Shown piece by piece: positions 62,906 to 64,000 of a DNA stretch of 64,000 nt. The notes beneath the pieces are model-generated. The model saw only the letters and a list, made by a program, of their open reading frames with translations. It was not told the origin of the DNA and did no database searches. The stretch spans positions 66,515 to 130,514 of the forward strand of contig CAZGEG010000010.1 in the NCBI GenBank assembly GCA_964524835.1. Reading direction: 5' to 3'. Source of the DNA: JACRCG01 sp964524835 (GTDB lineage Bacteria > Desulfobacterota > Desulfuromonadia > Geobacterales > Pseudopelobacteraceae). Positions within the stretch are counted from its first letter, which is position 1. Each line of letters begins with the position of its first letter. Made by a program: the position numbers and the translations under genes.

Positions 62906-63358
62906 ATGGTGCGAAGTATGACCGAGACCCCAAAAAAACCGGCAGGCGGCGGAATTCTCCTCGTTGAAAAGGATATCGAGATACGGAAGATGATGGCAAT
63001 GGCGCTGGGTGACCATTTCCCGGTCGATGCCGTCGGCTCCGCGGAGGCCGGACTGGCGCTGGTGGAGTCGGAAGTTCCGTTCGACATCGTCATTGCCGGT
63101 AATTCCCTGCCGGGTATGAGCGGAGTTGAATTTCTGCGCCGGGTGGGTGAAAAGCAGCCGGAATCAGTCCGCATCCTTATGACAGGCGGCACTGTCGATA
63201 GCGATGAACTGTGCCGGGCAGTCAGCGAAGGGGATGTCAGCCGCATCGTTTTGATGCCGTTTCGCCTGAGCACCCTGCTGGAGCAGCTGAAGCAGGATCT
63301 GTCCGTTAAAAACGACCACCCTGCAACAATGCCGGTGACAACAACCGTAGCAGCTTAA
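62906..63358 (+). CDS. Receiver-like protein lacking phosphorylation residues
   Basis: The 150-residue protein folds like a CheY-type receiver: ILLVEKDIEIRKMMAMALGD, FDIVIAGNSLPGMSGVEFLR and ESVRILMTGG. At the phosphoacceptor position it has Gly65 (IVIAGNSLPG where others have TD), and the conserved Lys is Met117 (IVLMPFRL). The Thr of LMTGG is kept. It probably cannot be phosphorylated by the usual route and may act as a protein-interaction module. It lies 11 bp before cheW. Confidence 0.85.
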   Translation: MVRSMTETPKKPAGGGILLVEKDIEIRKMMAMALGDHFPVDAVGSAEAGLALVESEVPFDIVIAGNSLPGMSGVEFLRRVGEKQPESVRILMTGGTVDSDELCRAVSEGDVSRIVLMPFRLSTLLEQLKQDLSVKNDHPATMPVTTTVAA

Positions 63359-63369
63359 GGAGATCAACC

Positions 63370-63873
63370 ATGAGTACGAATGCGCTGGTAAAGGTCGATG
63401 GGAAAGCAGATGGAGCGGACGAGCTGATCCAGCTGGTCAGTTTCATGCTGGCCGAGGAAGAGTACGGGGTTGAGGTGCTGAAGGTCCGCGAGATCATCCG
63501 CATGCCGACCATTACCAAAATGCCCAATGTACCGCAGCACGTCGAGGGGATCATCAACCTGCGCGGCAAGGTCATTCCGATCATCTCCATGAGGAAACGC
63601 TTCGGCCTGTTGGAAAATGAAAACAACGGCCAGACCCGCATCATCATCATGGACGTGTGCGGCAGCCTGACAGGCTTTATCGTCGATGCCGTGTCGGAAG
63701 TCATCCGCATCCACAGCAGCGAAATCCAGCCGCCCCCCTCGCTGGTACTCTCCGGCGGCATCGGCCGGGAGTTCATCACCGGCGTCTTCAATCACTCCGA
63801 GAGGCTGCTGATCATCATGGATATCGACCGGATGTTCTCGGATGATGAGCGGGAGAGTCTTGACGGTATTTAG
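63370..63873 (+). CDS. cheW: Chemotaxis coupling protein CheW
   Basis: CheW links chemoreceptors to CheA. The 167-residue protein has the full SH3-like double barrel: LIQLVSFMLAEEEYGVEVLK, REIIRMPTITKMPNVPQHVE, GIINLRGKVIPIISMRKRFG and IIIMDVCGSLTGFIVDAVSE. RBS AAGGAGA lies just before the ATG. Confidence 0.96.
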   Translation: MSTNALVKVDGKADGADELIQLVSFMLAEEEYGVEVLKVREIIRMPTITKMPNVPQHVEGIINLRGKVIPIISMRKRFGLLENENNGQTRIIIMDVCGSLTGFIVDAVSEVIRIHSSEIQPPPSLVLSGGIGREFITGVFNHSERLLIIMDIDRMFSDDERESLDGI

Positions 63874-63887
63874 GCGCCGGTTACGCT

Positions 63888-64000
63888 GTGGATGAGAGGA
63901 TCGTGACCGTCATAGGACAGATTGCCGCAAAGGTGCAGCAGACTTCGCAAGGCGCCCATGAATCGGCCACCGCCGCGGCGCAGCTGAACGGCAACGCCGA
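63888..64000 (+). CDS. Chemoreceptor-like protein, partial N-terminus
   Basis: An open frame starting with GTG 63888 (or GTG 63903, preceded by GAGAGG) runs off the window and reads VIGQIAAKVQQTSQGAHESA, then TAAAQLNGNA, typical of the helical region of methyl-accepting chemotaxis proteins. It follows cheW by 14 bp. The start and extent are uncertain. Confidence 0.5.
   Translation, partial: MDERIVTVIGQIAAKVQQTSQGAHESATAAAQLNGNA

Overview
The window looks like a chromosomal segment from a member of the Geobacterales (Desulfuromonadota, Geobacter-like). The evidence is the gene order parA-parB-atpX-atpF-atpH-atpA-atpG-atpD-atpC without atpB/atpE, twitching-motility ATPases beside dnaB, several outer-membrane beta-barrels, a methylmalonyl-CoA module, many two-component and chemotaxis proteins, and GC-rich coding sequence. 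The genus call is an inference from gene content; no rRNA or other marker is present.

Layout. 1-6126 (minus strand): U32 peptidase-family protein, dnaB, a degenerate PilB/GspE-like protein, pilT, moaC and the start of a sterol-desaturase-family gene, closely packed and probably co-transcribed. 6287-11726 (plus): CpoB-like lipoprotein, LysM protein, dprA and topA. 11794-16506: an AT-richer accessory insert with a two-gene restriction-modification-like pair (large N6-adenine methyltransferase plus a candidate PD-(D/E)XK nuclease overlapping by 4 bp), followed by a decayed coding stretch. 16507-27054: trmFO, a GlcF-like Fe-S protein, an XRE-cupin regulator and a propionyl/methylmalonyl-CoA module (carboxyltransferase, biotin carboxylase-biotinyl protein, mutase large subunit, epimerase). 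27129-33779: envelope genes (two porins, a small secreted protein, a lipoprotein, a beta-propeller-like exported protein), with a candidate structured RNA ending in a strong terminator and an IS3 transposase scrap. 33924-41652: parAB and the F1 part of ATP synthase. 41778-47229: a radical SAM protein and two tandem kup potassium transporters, the upstream copy behind a clear c-di-AMP (ydaO/yuaA) riboswitch with a terminator. 47323-56967: DUF4911 protein, B12/radical SAM protein, serS, tRNA-Ser(UGA), S4 protein, hemE, small VOC and cupin proteins, SH3-like protein, aminotransferase and tatA. 57209-64000: a signalling cluster of chemoreceptor, DUF3187 outer-membrane protein, PAS histidine kinase, NarL-type response regulator, a receiver-like protein lacking its phosphorylation residues, CheW and the start of another chemoreceptor-like protein.

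Points of most interest: the compact methyltransferase/nuclease pair; a dispersed 53-61 bp palindromic repeat present three times at gene ends (7061, 8226, 56680); a candidate 200-nt RNA with its own promoter and terminator at 27163-27362; the c-di-AMP riboswitch controlling tandem kup genes; a PilB homologue with no Walker A lysine; and a receiver domain with Asp to Gly and Lys to Met changes. All function calls come from reading translated sequence and motifs; no database search was possible.
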